Made by a program: the position numbers and the translations under genes
DNA from: Polyangiaceae bacterium
GTDB lineage: Bacteria > Myxococcota_A > Polyangia > Polyangiales > Polyangiaceae
Assembly: GCA_025937785.1 (NCBI GenBank)
Contig: JAICQQ010000027.1
Span: forward strand, 1 to 60,145
Direction: 5' to 3'
Length of the DNA: 60,145 nt
Notes under the pieces: model-generated
Seen by the model: the letters and a program-made list of their open reading frames with translations, nothing else
The model's database searches: none
What the model was told of the DNA's origin: nothing
In this document: positions 41,645-50,346 of the stretch, in pieces
Layout of the letters: each line of letters opens with the position of its first letter
Numbering within the stretch: the first letter of the stretch is position 1

Positions 41645-44600
41645 TCACTCAGCGGGATGCGGGTGAGGATCGATGGGCGGGGAGGGAGCGATCGGCGTCT
41701 TGTGCGGCTTGAACTTGGCCACCAGCGACTCGACGATCACGAACAGCGAGGGCGTCAGGAAGATGCCGATGAAGGTGGCGACCAAGCTGCCGTACACCAC
41801 GACCGTACCCATGCTGACGCGGCTGGCAGCGCCGGCGCCGGTCGCGCGGAGCAGCGGGATGCAACCCAAGATGAAGGCGAACGCGGTCATCAAAATGGGT
41901 CTGAGTCGGAGTTTGGCGGCGGAGAGCGCGGCGTCGAGGATGCTCAATCCCCGATCGTGTTCGAGCTTTGCGAACTCCACGATCAAGATCGCGTTCTTCG
42001 CCGAAAGGCCGACGAGCATGATGAGCCCGACCTGTCCGAATACGTCGAAGGGCAACTTGGCGAGGATGAGCGCGAGCATGGCGCCGGCGACACCGGCCGG
42101 CACCACCAACAGCACGCTGAACGGCAACGCCCAGCTTTCGTACTGCGCCGCCAGGATCAAGAACACGAAGATGACCGCCATCGCAAACGTCGGGCCCGCC
42201 GGGGGCGCGCGGCGCTCTTGAAAGCTCATGCCGTTGTACGAGAGCTGGTAACCCTCGGGCAGCACTTCTTTCGCAACCTGGTCCACGGTTTGCAGGACCG
42301 TGCCCGAGGCTACGCCCGGCGCGCCAGCGCCCATGATTTCGGCCGAGCGCAGCAGGTTGAAGCGCACGACGGTGTCGGGACCGGTGATGGTTTTGGCCGT
42401 GACCATCGACGACAGCGGCACCATGTTCCCATCCTTGTTGCGGACGAAGAACGAATCGATCTCTTCCGCACGGGCGCGGTATTCCGGCTCGGCGGAGAGG
42501 TACACGCGCCACTGGCGACCGAAGCGGTTGAAGTCATTGATGTAGGCGCTGCCCATGAACGTCTGCAGCGTGCCGTAGAGCGCCTTCGGTTCCACGCCCT
42601 GTCGCAGCATCTTGTCGCGATCGACTTCGACGAAGACCTGGGGCACGCTGGCGTCGAACAGCGAGAAGGCTCCGGCGATTTCCGGCCGTTTGCGCAGCGC
42701 GGCCAAGAACTTGTCCAGCTCGGCGGCTAGCTCTTCCACACTCGCACCGCCGGGTGCTTGGAGCATGGTGCTGAAGCCGCCGCCGTTGCCGATGCCGGGG
42801 ATGGCCGGGGGCGGGACCGCCACGACTTCGGCCGCGGAGAGCTTGGCGAAGGTCATGTTCAGCTTGCGCGCGATCGCGGAGGCGGAGAGCTCGGGGGCCT
42901 TACGCTCTTCCCAGGGCTCGAGCTGAATGAAGTAGAAGCCGTTGAAGGGAGAGGCCGAGCCCGAGAACACGCTGTAGCCGACGACGGTGTTGTACGACTT
43001 GATGCCTTCGGTCTTCGACAAGATATCGTCGACCTGACGCGCCAGCTCGTCGGTGCGTTGCAGCGATGCGGGCGGGGGTAGCTTCACGTTCAAGAACAGG
43101 TAGCCCTGGTCTTCTTCCGGCACGAAGGCGCCGGGCACCTTGGTCGCGAGCCCACCGGCACTCGCCGCGCACACGAGGAATAGCGCGATGCCGAGGACTG
43201 CCTTGCGCGACAGCACGCCGGCGATACTCACGTAGCGACCGGTGGCGGAGTCGAAGCCGCGGTTGAAGGCGCCGTAGAAACGCGTGAGCAGGCTCTTTTT
43301 GCCCTTGTCGCGTGGCTTCAGCAAAAGCGCGCACAAGGCTGGACTGAGCGTCAGCGCGTTGACCGCGCTCAAGATCATCGACAGCGCGATGGTGACCGCG
43401 AACTGCTGATACATCATGCCCGTGATGCCCCCCATGAACGCCACCGGCACGAACACGGCCGAGAGCACGAGGGCGATGGCGATCACGGGGCCGCTCACCT
43501 CTTTCATCGCCTGGATCGTCGCGTCCTTCGGCGACATCCCGTGTTCGATGTGATGTTCGACCGCCTCGACCACCACGATCGCGTCGTCTACGACGAGTCC
43601 GATGGCGAGCACCATGCCGAACAGCGAGATGGTGTTGATCGAGAACCCGAGCATCGGGAAAAACATGAACGAGCCGACCAGGGCTACCGGCACGGTCAGC
43701 AGCGGAATCAGCGTAGCCCGCCAGTTTTGCAGGAAGATGAACACCACGATCAGCACCAGCACCACCGCTTCGAAGAGCGTGTGCACGATGGCTTCGATGC
43801 CGGCGGTGATGGGCAAGGTCGTGTCGAGCGACACCTCGTAGTTGAGGTCGTCCGGGAACTTCTGCTTCAGGCGTTCCATCGTGGCCCGGATGTTGCTGGC
43901 GACTTCGAGCGAGTTCGACCCGGGCGCCTGGTAGATGGGGATGACCGCGGCAGGCGTGCCGTTCAGGCGACCCGTCTGGCGATAGTTCTCGACGCCGAGC
44001 TCGACCCGGCCCACGTCGCGAACTCGGATCAAGGTGCCATCGACGTCCTGCTTGACCACGATGTTCCCGAACTCGTCGGGCGTGATCAGACGTCCTTGGG
44101 CGCGCACCGAGTAGGTCATCTCTTGACCTTTGGGCGAGGGCTCGCCGCCGATTTCACCGGCGGGGTTTACCGTGCTCTGCGAGCTGATCGCATTGGCCAC
44201 GTCGTCCACGCCAAGGTTCAAGCGAGCCAGCTGATCGGGCTTGACCCAAACCCTGAGCGCATAGTCGGAGAAGCCGAACTTATCGACCATGCCCACGCCG
44301 CGGATGCGCGAGAGCTCGTCGATGACGTTGATGATCGCGTAGTTGCCGAGGAACTTGTCGTCGTAGGTTCCATTGGGCGACGACAGCGAGACGACCATGA
44401 ACGGCATGCCCATGGCTTTCTTCACGGTCACGCCGTAGTTCTTCACTTCGACCGGCAAGCTCGGCGTCGCTTCGTTCACGCGGTTCTGCGTGAGCACCGT
44501 GTTCATGTCCGTGTCCGTTCCGGTCTCGAACGTCACCGTTTGGGTCAGGCGTCCATCGTTGCCGTTGATGGACTTGACGTAGAGCATGTTGTCGACGCCG

Positions 44601-44809
44601 TTCACGCGCTGCTCGATCGGCGTCGCCACCGATTGCTCGAGCGTGACGGCGTCGGCGCCGGTGTACGTGGTCGTGATCTTGACCTCGGGCGGCACGATCT
44701 CGGGAAACTGCGCGATTGGCAGCCGCAGCATGGCTACGGTGCCTGCGATCACCATCAGCACCGCCAGCACGATGGCGAAGACGGGCCGATTGACGAAGAA
44801 GGATCCCAT
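41645..44809 (-). CDS. RND efflux pump inner-membrane transporter (HAE1/AcrB-like)
   Basis: The product is 1054 residues, the AcrB size. It exports hydrophobic or amphiphilic compounds from periplasm or membrane using the proton gradient. The proton-relay Asp pair is in GLVVDDAIVVVEAVEHH (TM4). The first membrane segment (FFVNRPVFAIVLAVLMVIAG), GTDTDMNTVLTQNRV, TLSPALCALLLKP and the late GLSAKNAILIVEFA are diagnostic. Two six-helix halves and two large periplasmic loops fit the family. Its start lies 1 bp after the adaptor stop. A TolC partner must come from elsewhere. Confidence 0.96.
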   Translation of the reverse strand: MGSFFVNRPVFAIVLAVLMVIAGTVAMLRLPIAQFPEIVPPEVKITTTYTGADAVTLEQSVATPIEQRVNGVDNMLYVKSINGNDGRLTQTVTFETGTDTDMNTVLTQNRVNEATPSLPVEVKNYGVTVKKAMGMPFMVVSLSSPNGTYDDKFLGNYAIINVIDELSRIRGVGMVDKFGFSDYALRVWVKPDQLARLNLGVDDVANAISSQSTVNPAGEIGGEPSPKGQEMTYSVRAQGRLITPDEFGNIVVKQDVDGTLIRVRDVGRVELGVENYRQTGRLNGTPAAVIPIYQAPGSNSLEVASNIRATMERLKQKFPDDLNYEVSLDTTLPITAGIEAIVHTLFEAVVLVLIVVFIFLQNWRATLIPLLTVPVALVGSFMFFPMLGFSINTISLFGMVLAIGLVVDDAIVVVEAVEHHIEHGMSPKDATIQAMKEVSGPVIAIALVLSAVFVPVAFMGGITGMMYQQFAVTIALSMILSAVNALTLSPALCALLLKPRDKGKKSLLTRFYGAFNRGFDSATGRYVSIAGVLSRKAVLGIALFLVCAASAGGLATKVPGAFVPEEDQGYLFLNVKLPPPASLQRTDELARQVDDILSKTEGIKSYNTVVGYSVFSGSASPFNGFYFIQLEPWEERKAPELSASAIARKLNMTFAKLSAAEVVAVPPPAIPGIGNGGGFSTMLQAPGGASVEELAAELDKFLAALRKRPEIAGAFSLFDASVPQVFVEVDRDKMLRQGVEPKALYGTLQTFMGSAYINDFNRFGRQWRVYLSAEPEYRARAEEIDSFFVRNKDGNMVPLSSMVTAKTITGPDTVVRFNLLRSAEIMGAGAPGVASGTVLQTVDQVAKEVLPEGYQLSYNGMSFQERRAPPAGPTFAMAVIFVFLILAAQYESWALPFSVLLVVPAGVAGAMLALILAKLPFDVFGQVGLIMLVGLSAKNAILIVEFAKLEHDRGLSILDAALSAAKLRLRPILMTAFAFILGCIPLLRATGAGAASRVSMGTVVVYGSLVATFIGIFLTPSLFVIVESLVAKFKPHKTPIAPSPPIDPHPHPAE

Positions 44810-44810
44810 G

Positions 44811-46022
44811 TTACTTTCCTGCCACTGGTGCTGCGGGCGCCGGTGCGGCCTCGCCCTCGGCTGCTTGTAGCCTTGGGCCCTTCGTCAAGCCGTCGAGTTT
44901 CGCGGGTTTGACCACCACCTTATCGCCTGGCTTCACCTTTTGCTGGCCCTCGACCAGCACCTTCTCGTTGGGCTTGAGGCCCTTCAGGATCACCCAATAG
45001 CTGCCGACGCGCGGCCCCGTCTGCACGATGCGCGACTCGACCGTCCCGTCGGCTTTGGCCACGAGCACGCTCTGAACGCTCTGCCGCTCGATCACGGCTC
45101 GCTGCGGCACGGCGATCGCGTTCGGCAGTTTGTCGGTCAGCACGCGAACGCGCGCGAACTGGCCGGGCCTCAAGGTGAGGCCAGGGTTGGGGAAGCGCGA
45201 CTCGAGCATGATGCTACCGACGCTGGCCTTGACGGCCCGGTCGACCAGCACGAGGCGCCCTTTCTGGGGATACACGGAGCCGTCCGCCAGGATCAACTGT
45301 AGGGTCCCCGGGCGGTTTGCGTCGAGCGTGGACAGGGTGTTCAGCTTGGCGGCGTACTTGATGTAGAGCTGCTCGCTGATCGGAAACTTCACCTTCACTT
45401 CGTCGAGGCGTGACACGGTCGTGAGCAACGTGGGTTCACCCTGGCCCACGAGGGAACCGACGCTGACGTTGCGCAGCCCCGCGATGCCGTCGATGGGCGA
45501 TTTGACCTTGGTGTAACTCAGATTCGCGTTGGCGCTTTCCAAGGCAGCGGACGCCGCCGTCACCTCGGCCTCGGTAGCCTTCTGCGATGCCACGGCGAAG
45601 TCGTACTCTTGCACCGTCGCCGAGTTCTTCGCGTACAGCTCTTTGTAGCGCTCTGCATCGGCCTTGGCGCGCATGGCTTTGGCGCGCGCCATCGCGACGT
45701 CGCCTGCGGCTTGGCGTGAGGCAGCTTCCGACAGCACCGGATCGAGCGTGAAGAGCATGTCTCCCTTCTTGATCGGTGCCCCCTCTTTGTAGTGGATCTC
45801 TTGCACGTAGCCGGGGACCCGCGCGCGGATCTCGGCGTTGTCGACGCCGTCGATGGTGCCGACGAAGTCCGAGAAAATGGGGATTTCCTCCTGCTTCGTT
45901 TCCACGACGCCCACCTCGCGCGGCCCACGCGTGGGTGCTGTTGCCTGCTGGCAAGCACTGGCGAACATCAGCACCGCGGCCAAGCCCAAAGCTTTCGTCC
46001 CTTTTAGCGTTCCGGAGATCAT
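44811..46022 (-). CDS. RND efflux periplasmic adaptor (MFP/AcrA-like)
   Basis: The product is 403 residues from ATG 46022 (AAGGGTG lies about 12 nt upstream); a longer start at 46175 is unlikely because it puts 50 hydrophilic residues before the signal. Signal with lipobox FASAC predicts an inner-membrane lipid anchor, as in AcrA. Domains: beta-barrel and lipoyl halves (GYVQEIHYKEGAPIKKGDMLF ... VKSPIDGIAGLRNVSVG), a coiled-coil hairpin (about 100-160) that would contact TolC, and the membrane-proximal domain. A Pro/Ala tail (AEGEAAPAPAAPVAGK) ends it. Confidence 0.94.
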   Translation of the reverse strand: MISGTLKGTKALGLAAVLMFASACQQATAPTRGPREVGVVETKQEEIPIFSDFVGTIDGVDNAEIRARVPGYVQEIHYKEGAPIKKGDMLFTLDPVLSEAASRQAAGDVAMARAKAMRAKADAERYKELYAKNSATVQEYDFAVASQKATEAEVTAASAALESANANLSYTKVKSPIDGIAGLRNVSVGSLVGQGEPTLLTTVSRLDEVKVKFPISEQLYIKYAAKLNTLSTLDANRPGTLQLILADGSVYPQKGRLVLVDRAVKASVGSIMLESRFPNPGLTLRPGQFARVRVLTDKLPNAIAVPQRAVIERQSVQSVLVAKADGTVESRIVQTGPRVGSYWVILKGLKPNEKVLVEGQQKVKPGDKVVVKPAKLDGLTKGPRLQAAEGEAAPAPAAPVAGK

Positions 46023-46344
46023 CGACGCACGCACCCTTGGTTGATACTCATCGACACAGGTCACCTCATCAGCGCAGCGACTCCCGCTGCGGCACGCCCG
46101 GATGGCGGCTGTCCTTGCGCCCCACCCGTCGTGGTGGCTGCTCATACCACGGCTGGGGCAACCTGGTACGGCCATTGATTGCCGCGGTTTCCGTCGAAGT
46201 CGGACCCGCGGGCCGACGCTGCGCAGACGTTGCCCAATGCCTTGGACCGAGAGACGCAGCGGCGTTCAGGTGTTTCGGTCCAGGCCAAGGCGCGGCGTCT
46301 TCCAGCCATGGCACGGCCATTGCTGCCAGGGAAGCAGCCCGTCC
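46023..46344. other. Intergenic region upstream of the RND operon
   Basis: 322 bp between the adaptor start and the end of the AI-2E-type permease gene, both on the minus strand. It should hold the efflux operon promoter. I see no adjacent TetR/MarR regulator gene, no clear palindromic operator and no terminator. Confidence 0.4.
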
Positions 46345-47574
46345 TCAGGCAGCGCTCGACTCGGCTTCGGGCGCGCTCGCAGCCGTCGCGGAAGGGCCGA
46401 GACCCACCCATGCTTTGAAGAGCGTGTAGCCCAACGTGAAGATGACGCCGCCCAAGAACAAGCCGATCAACCCCGAGCTGATGAACCCTCCGATCGCACC
46501 GATGAACACCACGAGCATCGGAACGTTCGCGCCGCGGCCGAGCAGTAGCGGTCGCAGGATGTTGTCGACGGGCGCTACCACCAGTGTCCAAGCGGAGAAC
46601 GCGATCGCGGTGGTCGTGTCGCCGGTAGCGAACAGATACACAGCTACAGCGATCATGATCAGTACGACGCCCACCTGCACCACCGCCAGGATGATGCAAA
46701 GCAACGTCAAGAGTCCTGCGGCCGGCACCCCCGCGGCAAGAAAGCCCGCGCCCGCAAGCAAACCCTGAAGCAGAGCGACCCCGAGCACGCCGATGGCGAC
46801 GCTGCGGAGCGTGCGCTCGGCGGACAGGGCGTGTTCGCGTCCGTTGGTCGGCGAGAGGCGGATGGCGAACGCTCGCACCAGGCGCGCGCTCGGTTTGGCC
46901 TGAGCCAGGAACACCGCTGCGATGATGGTCGACAGGGCAAACTGTAAGATGGCGCCACCGGTGCTCGCGAGCGCTCCGATCAGCCATTTTCCCCCTTCTG
47001 CCAGCTGAGGCTTGAACTGCAGTGCCGCCTCGCGCAGGTTCACTGACGCCTGCGTCCAAACTTCGTGCACGCGGGGCCCGATGACCGGCCAGGACTTCAC
47101 GCTTTCGGAAGGAGGCGGCACCTGCAGCTCACCCGCGCGAAACGCTTCGGCCGTCCTGCGCAGGCCGGTGGCCAGCGAGTCCGCCAAGAGCACCGAGGGC
47201 ACGATCAGGAGCGTGAGCGACACCAGCGCGAACAGGACAGCGGTGAGTACGCGGCGCCCGCCCAGCAGCGTCTCGACCTTGACATACGCCGGGTAAATCG
47301 CCACCGCTATCACGGCGCCCCATAACATTGGCGCCAAGAACGGCTCTGCGATCCGGAAGCACCAGACCACGATCGCCGAGAGCACAGCCAGGCGGATCGC
47401 GGCCTCGACGACGCGTCGGACGAAGATCTGATCTTCGGCGATGGGCGTGTAGTAGACGGTTGGCCGCGGCGGATCGATGCCGTCGGGAGGTTCGACCCCG
47501 TGGGGTTCACCGCCTTCAGCAGTAGCTTGTGCGTTCGCGACCGAGCTATCGTCGCCGCTCTTCGAAGTCGTCAT
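46345..47574 (-). CDS. AI-2E family transporter (PerM/TqsA-like)
   Basis: The product is 409 residues from ATG 47574 (GGGAAGCAGC upstream). The N-terminal about 60 residues are hydrophilic. Then come about eight membrane segments, with the pattern of the AI-2E/UPF0118 family: an early pair (LAVLSAIVVWCFRIAEPFLAPMLWGAVIAVAIYP), a central cytoplasmic or amphipathic region, and a late cluster containing GVLGVALLQGLLAGAGFLAAGVP and PVDNILRPLLLGRGANVP, whose PVDN..RP is a family landmark. Substrate unknown; members export AI-2 or act in Na+/H+ exchange. Confidence 0.9.
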   Translation of the reverse strand: MTTSKSGDDSSVANAQATAEGGEPHGVEPPDGIDPPRPTVYYTPIAEDQIFVRRVVEAAIRLAVLSAIVVWCFRIAEPFLAPMLWGAVIAVAIYPAYVKVETLLGGRRVLTAVLFALVSLTLLIVPSVLLADSLATGLRRTAEAFRAGELQVPPPSESVKSWPVIGPRVHEVWTQASVNLREAALQFKPQLAEGGKWLIGALASTGGAILQFALSTIIAAVFLAQAKPSARLVRAFAIRLSPTNGREHALSAERTLRSVAIGVLGVALLQGLLAGAGFLAAGVPAAGLLTLLCIILAVVQVGVVLIMIAVAVYLFATGDTTTAIAFSAWTLVVAPVDNILRPLLLGRGANVPMLVVFIGAIGGFISSGLIGLFLGGVIFTLGYTLFKAWVGLGPSATAASAPEAESSAA

Positions 47575-47730
47575 GCTGCTTCCCTGGCACCCGACCTTGG
47601 GAAGGCGGGTATACGTCGGCCGTGACAGCACCGCAACAGATCCCCGAGTGCACGGTTCCCGGGCCGAGAGTCGACCTCGTGGCGGGGTGTGTGGCGGCCG
47701 CCGTCGGGTGTAAGCGGCGAGCGATCGAGC

Positions 47731-48567
47731 TCAGTAGCGCTCCGGAACGTACTTGAAGGGGTAGGCCACCGCTGCGTAGCGACCGATCTTGCGTTCCGGT
47801 AGCGCGACCGGATCCACCTTCAACTTCTTATGAGGAACTTGCTCGAGAATGTGACGGATGACGTTGAGCCGGACGCGCTTCTTGTCTTCCGAACGCGCGA
47901 CGTACCAGGGGGCCCACTCCGAGTCCGTGGCAGCGAACATTTCGTCGCGGCAGCGTGTGTAGTCATCCCATCGGTCGTACGACTTCAGATCCATCGGCGA
48001 CAACTTCCAGATCTTCCGCCCGTCGTCGATGCGACTCCTGAGGCGTCGCTCTTGCTCCTCAGGGCTCACTTCGAGCCAATACTTCAGCAGTACGATGCCC
48101 GACTTGACCATCGCGAACTCGACCTGAGGCACGACGCTCAAGAACCACTTCGCCTCCTCATCGCTGCAGAACCCCATCACGCGTTCGATGCCGGCGCGAT
48201 TGTACCAGCTGCGATCGAAGATCGTGATTTCTCCAGCTGCAGGGAAATGCTGCATGTAGCGCTGTAGGTACATTTGCGTTTTCTCGCGCTCGGTGGGTGC
48301 CGGCAACGCCACCACACGGAACACGCGGGGGCTGACGCGTTCGGTGATGGCCTTGATGGTGCCGCCCTTGCCGGCTCCGTCGCGCCCTTCGAAGACGATG
48401 CATACCTTGAGCCCCTCGTGGACGACCCACTGTTGGAGCTTCACGAGTTCGATGTGCAGCGCTTCGAGCTCTCGATCGTATGGCTTTCTGCCCAGCTTCT
48501 CGGGGGGCGCCACGGCCATCGACTTGGGCGACTTCTTCTTGCGGTTCTTCTTGGTTTCCTTGGCCAT
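47731..48567 (-). CDS. ppk2: Polyphosphate kinase 2
   Basis: The product is 278 residues; ATG 48567 follows CGGAGGGCGACGAGGC. It transfers phosphate between polyphosphate and nucleotides. Walker A is FEGRDGAGKGGT (about residues 59-70) and Walker B FDRSWYNRAG (about 117-126), with the lid region RRLRSRIDDGRKIWKLSPMD. The single-domain length fits class I or III PPK2, and nucleotide preference cannot be decided. A Lys-rich N-terminus (KETKKNRKKKSPKS) could bind polyphosphate. Cytoplasmic. Confidence 0.95.
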   Translation of the reverse strand: MAKETKKNRKKKSPKSMAVAPPEKLGRKPYDRELEALHIELVKLQQWVVHEGLKVCIVFEGRDGAGKGGTIKAITERVSPRVFRVVALPAPTEREKTQMYLQRYMQHFPAAGEITIFDRSWYNRAGIERVMGFCSDEEAKWFLSVVPQVEFAMVKSGIVLLKYWLEVSPEEQERRLRSRIDDGRKIWKLSPMDLKSYDRWDDYTRCRDEMFAATDSEWAPWYVARSEDKKRVRLNVIRHILEQVPHKKLKVDPVALPERKIGRYAAVAYPFKYVPERY

Positions 48568-48632
48568 GCCTCGTCGCCCTCCGTGGTGCGCCGCTAGTGT
48601 TAGCAGCTATCGAAGCGTTTGTCGCCGTCAGC

Positions 48633-49841
48633 TCAGGGGCGCATCCACGCGCTGCCTACCTGGATGTAGAAAGCGGTCGTGTCGCGACTGAACGCCACGT
48701 CCACTCCCATGTGAAGGCCGTAGCGTCTGGCCAGTTCGTAGCGCACGCCGGTGCCGCCGGCAAAAACGCTCTGCGGGCTGTCGACGTGTTCGAAGTCGTT
48801 CCAAGCGCTGCCGACACCTCCGAAGCCGAGCACGCTGAGGCGGCCCCAAAACTGCCAGCGGAGCTCGGTCTCGAGCTGCGCTATCTCTTCCCCCTGATAG
48901 CGCATGACAGGGACGCCGCGGAGCGAGATGTACGGATGCAGGTAGAAGGGCGCGTCTCCGAACGCGGCGGTCGCGTCCCCGCGGAAGCCCAGGTACAGGT
49001 CCAGCGGCAGCGCGAAGTACTGAATGCCGGTGAGCGCTGCCCGCTGGAACGAGTCCTGGCCGCCGAGAGCTTTGCCGAACACGCCGCACGAAGCCTCGAT
49101 GTAGCTGCCTCGCGTGGGCGTGAACATGCTGTCGCGCGAGTCGTAAGTAGCGCTCGGGGTGATCCCGCCGACACGAGATCGCTTGTCGTAGTCCGGAATC
49201 GATGGGATGTCGTCCGGCGCATCGACGAGCACTTCCGTGGTGGCGAAGGCGTAGCTGGCGCCCGCCCAGAATAGGGTGTCACCGAAGCGATAGCGCGCCC
49301 GGAGCGCGAAGGCCGCGGGCTCGAGCGTGTAGCGGACGGGTTTGTCCGCGAGCGCGCTGTTCTCTCCCAGACCGTGAAAGTCGAGCTTGACCGAAAGGTA
49401 AGCCATGCCGACGAGCGTCTGAATGCGATCGTCTAGCCAATGGCGCATGTCGCCCGCGAAGGTGCCCCACGACCTGTTCTCGGTGCCCATACCCCCGACG
49501 AACGTGGCGTTCGGGCGCCCGAGGCCCGCGCGCGCGTCCCCGAGCGGCCGGCTGAGGAATGCCACGCCCGCGGCGGCGCCGTAGCCCACAGCGGGCTCCG
49601 TGATCGGCATGACTACCGGCAAGAACCCGTACTTCTCGTCCAGAAAGTCGCTCGCGTCGGGCCAGCCGTCGGCGTCCGTCTGCGCGACATCGGTCTCCGC
49701 GGCTTGGTCAGGTGGAAGGGAAGCGGCTGGAGCTTCGGCCTCAGCGCTGGCCGGCGTAGCGGTGAAGGTCACGGCGCAGGCCACGAGCGCCGCGAGCGCC
49801 GCAGTCGAACGACGAAGGATCGAGCAAACATCGCGAGACAT
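48633..49841 (-). CDS. Omp85/D15-type outer-membrane protein without POTRA domains
   Basis: The product is 402 residues from ATG 49841; an upstream ATG at 49865 is possible. The signal peptide ends ASAEAE. A short linker follows, then a barrel domain. TYDSRDSMFTPTRGSY is the hallmark of the surface-antigen/Omp85 barrel, and SLRGVPVMRYQGE resembles the LRG loop. Length leaves no room for POTRA domains, so it matches the short 'bacterial surface antigen' group. Function unknown; it may help insert lipids or proteins, or be structural. Confidence 0.82.
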   Translation of the reverse strand: MSRDVCSILRRSTAALAALVACAVTFTATPASAEAEAPAASLPPDQAAETDVAQTDADGWPDASDFLDEKYGFLPVVMPITEPAVGYGAAAGVAFLSRPLGDARAGLGRPNATFVGGMGTENRSWGTFAGDMRHWLDDRIQTLVGMAYLSVKLDFHGLGENSALADKPVRYTLEPAAFALRARYRFGDTLFWAGASYAFATTEVLVDAPDDIPSIPDYDKRSRVGGITPSATYDSRDSMFTPTRGSYIEASCGVFGKALGGQDSFQRAALTGIQYFALPLDLYLGFRGDATAAFGDAPFYLHPYISLRGVPVMRYQGEEIAQLETELRWQFWGRLSVLGFGGVGSAWNDFEHVDSPQSVFAGGTGVRYELARRYGLHMGVDVAFSRDTTAFYIQVGSAWMRP

Positions 49842-50346
49842 CACGCAAGCCGCCGGCTCACGCACGAGTTGCCTCGCCTCCGGCTCGGCGAGGGCAGTCA
49901 GCGCGGTACCGTATCCGAACTACGAGAGCAATCGTCGCGCGGCCTTGGCGGATTCGGCCGGGCGACTCAGCAGGCTTCGAGCGGCCGTTGCCGGGCTTCG
50001 AGCTGGAGCGGCCCGCTGGTAAGGCCTGGGTTGCGGTGCTGGTGAAACTCACAGTCGTCCCGGTGCTCTGAAATTCTGACCCCGCGACGAATCACTGCAG
50101 CGGGTAGCGAAGAACCCACGTGACGCCGTGCGCTCCATGTCGCGTGAGCGGTTACGGCTTGAGGTGAGCATCGCACACTGGCGCCAGCGTCCGCGCGTCT
50201 CCTACAAAACGGACCCCGACTCCCGCGATTCGGGTCGATCTTACGTCTACCTTTTCGAAGCCGTTCACTACCAAATCGCTTTGAGATGGGCGCAGGGTCA
50301 TCTACGCTGGTAGGAACGGACTTTTCGCTTCGATGGTGAGGTTGGG
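49842..50346. other. Intergenic region between divergent genes
   Basis: 505 bp with no supported gene, between the Omp85-type gene (minus) and a Cys-rich lipoprotein (plus). A short stem with arms CGACTCCCG / CGGGTCG lies at about 50,217-50,237. Otherwise I see nothing in it. It must contain both promoters. Confidence 0.4.

Noticed and set aside
43541..44911. 456-residue reading frame opposite the RND pump
   Set aside because: His/Arg/Asp-rich antisense shadow of the pump gene without domain similarity.
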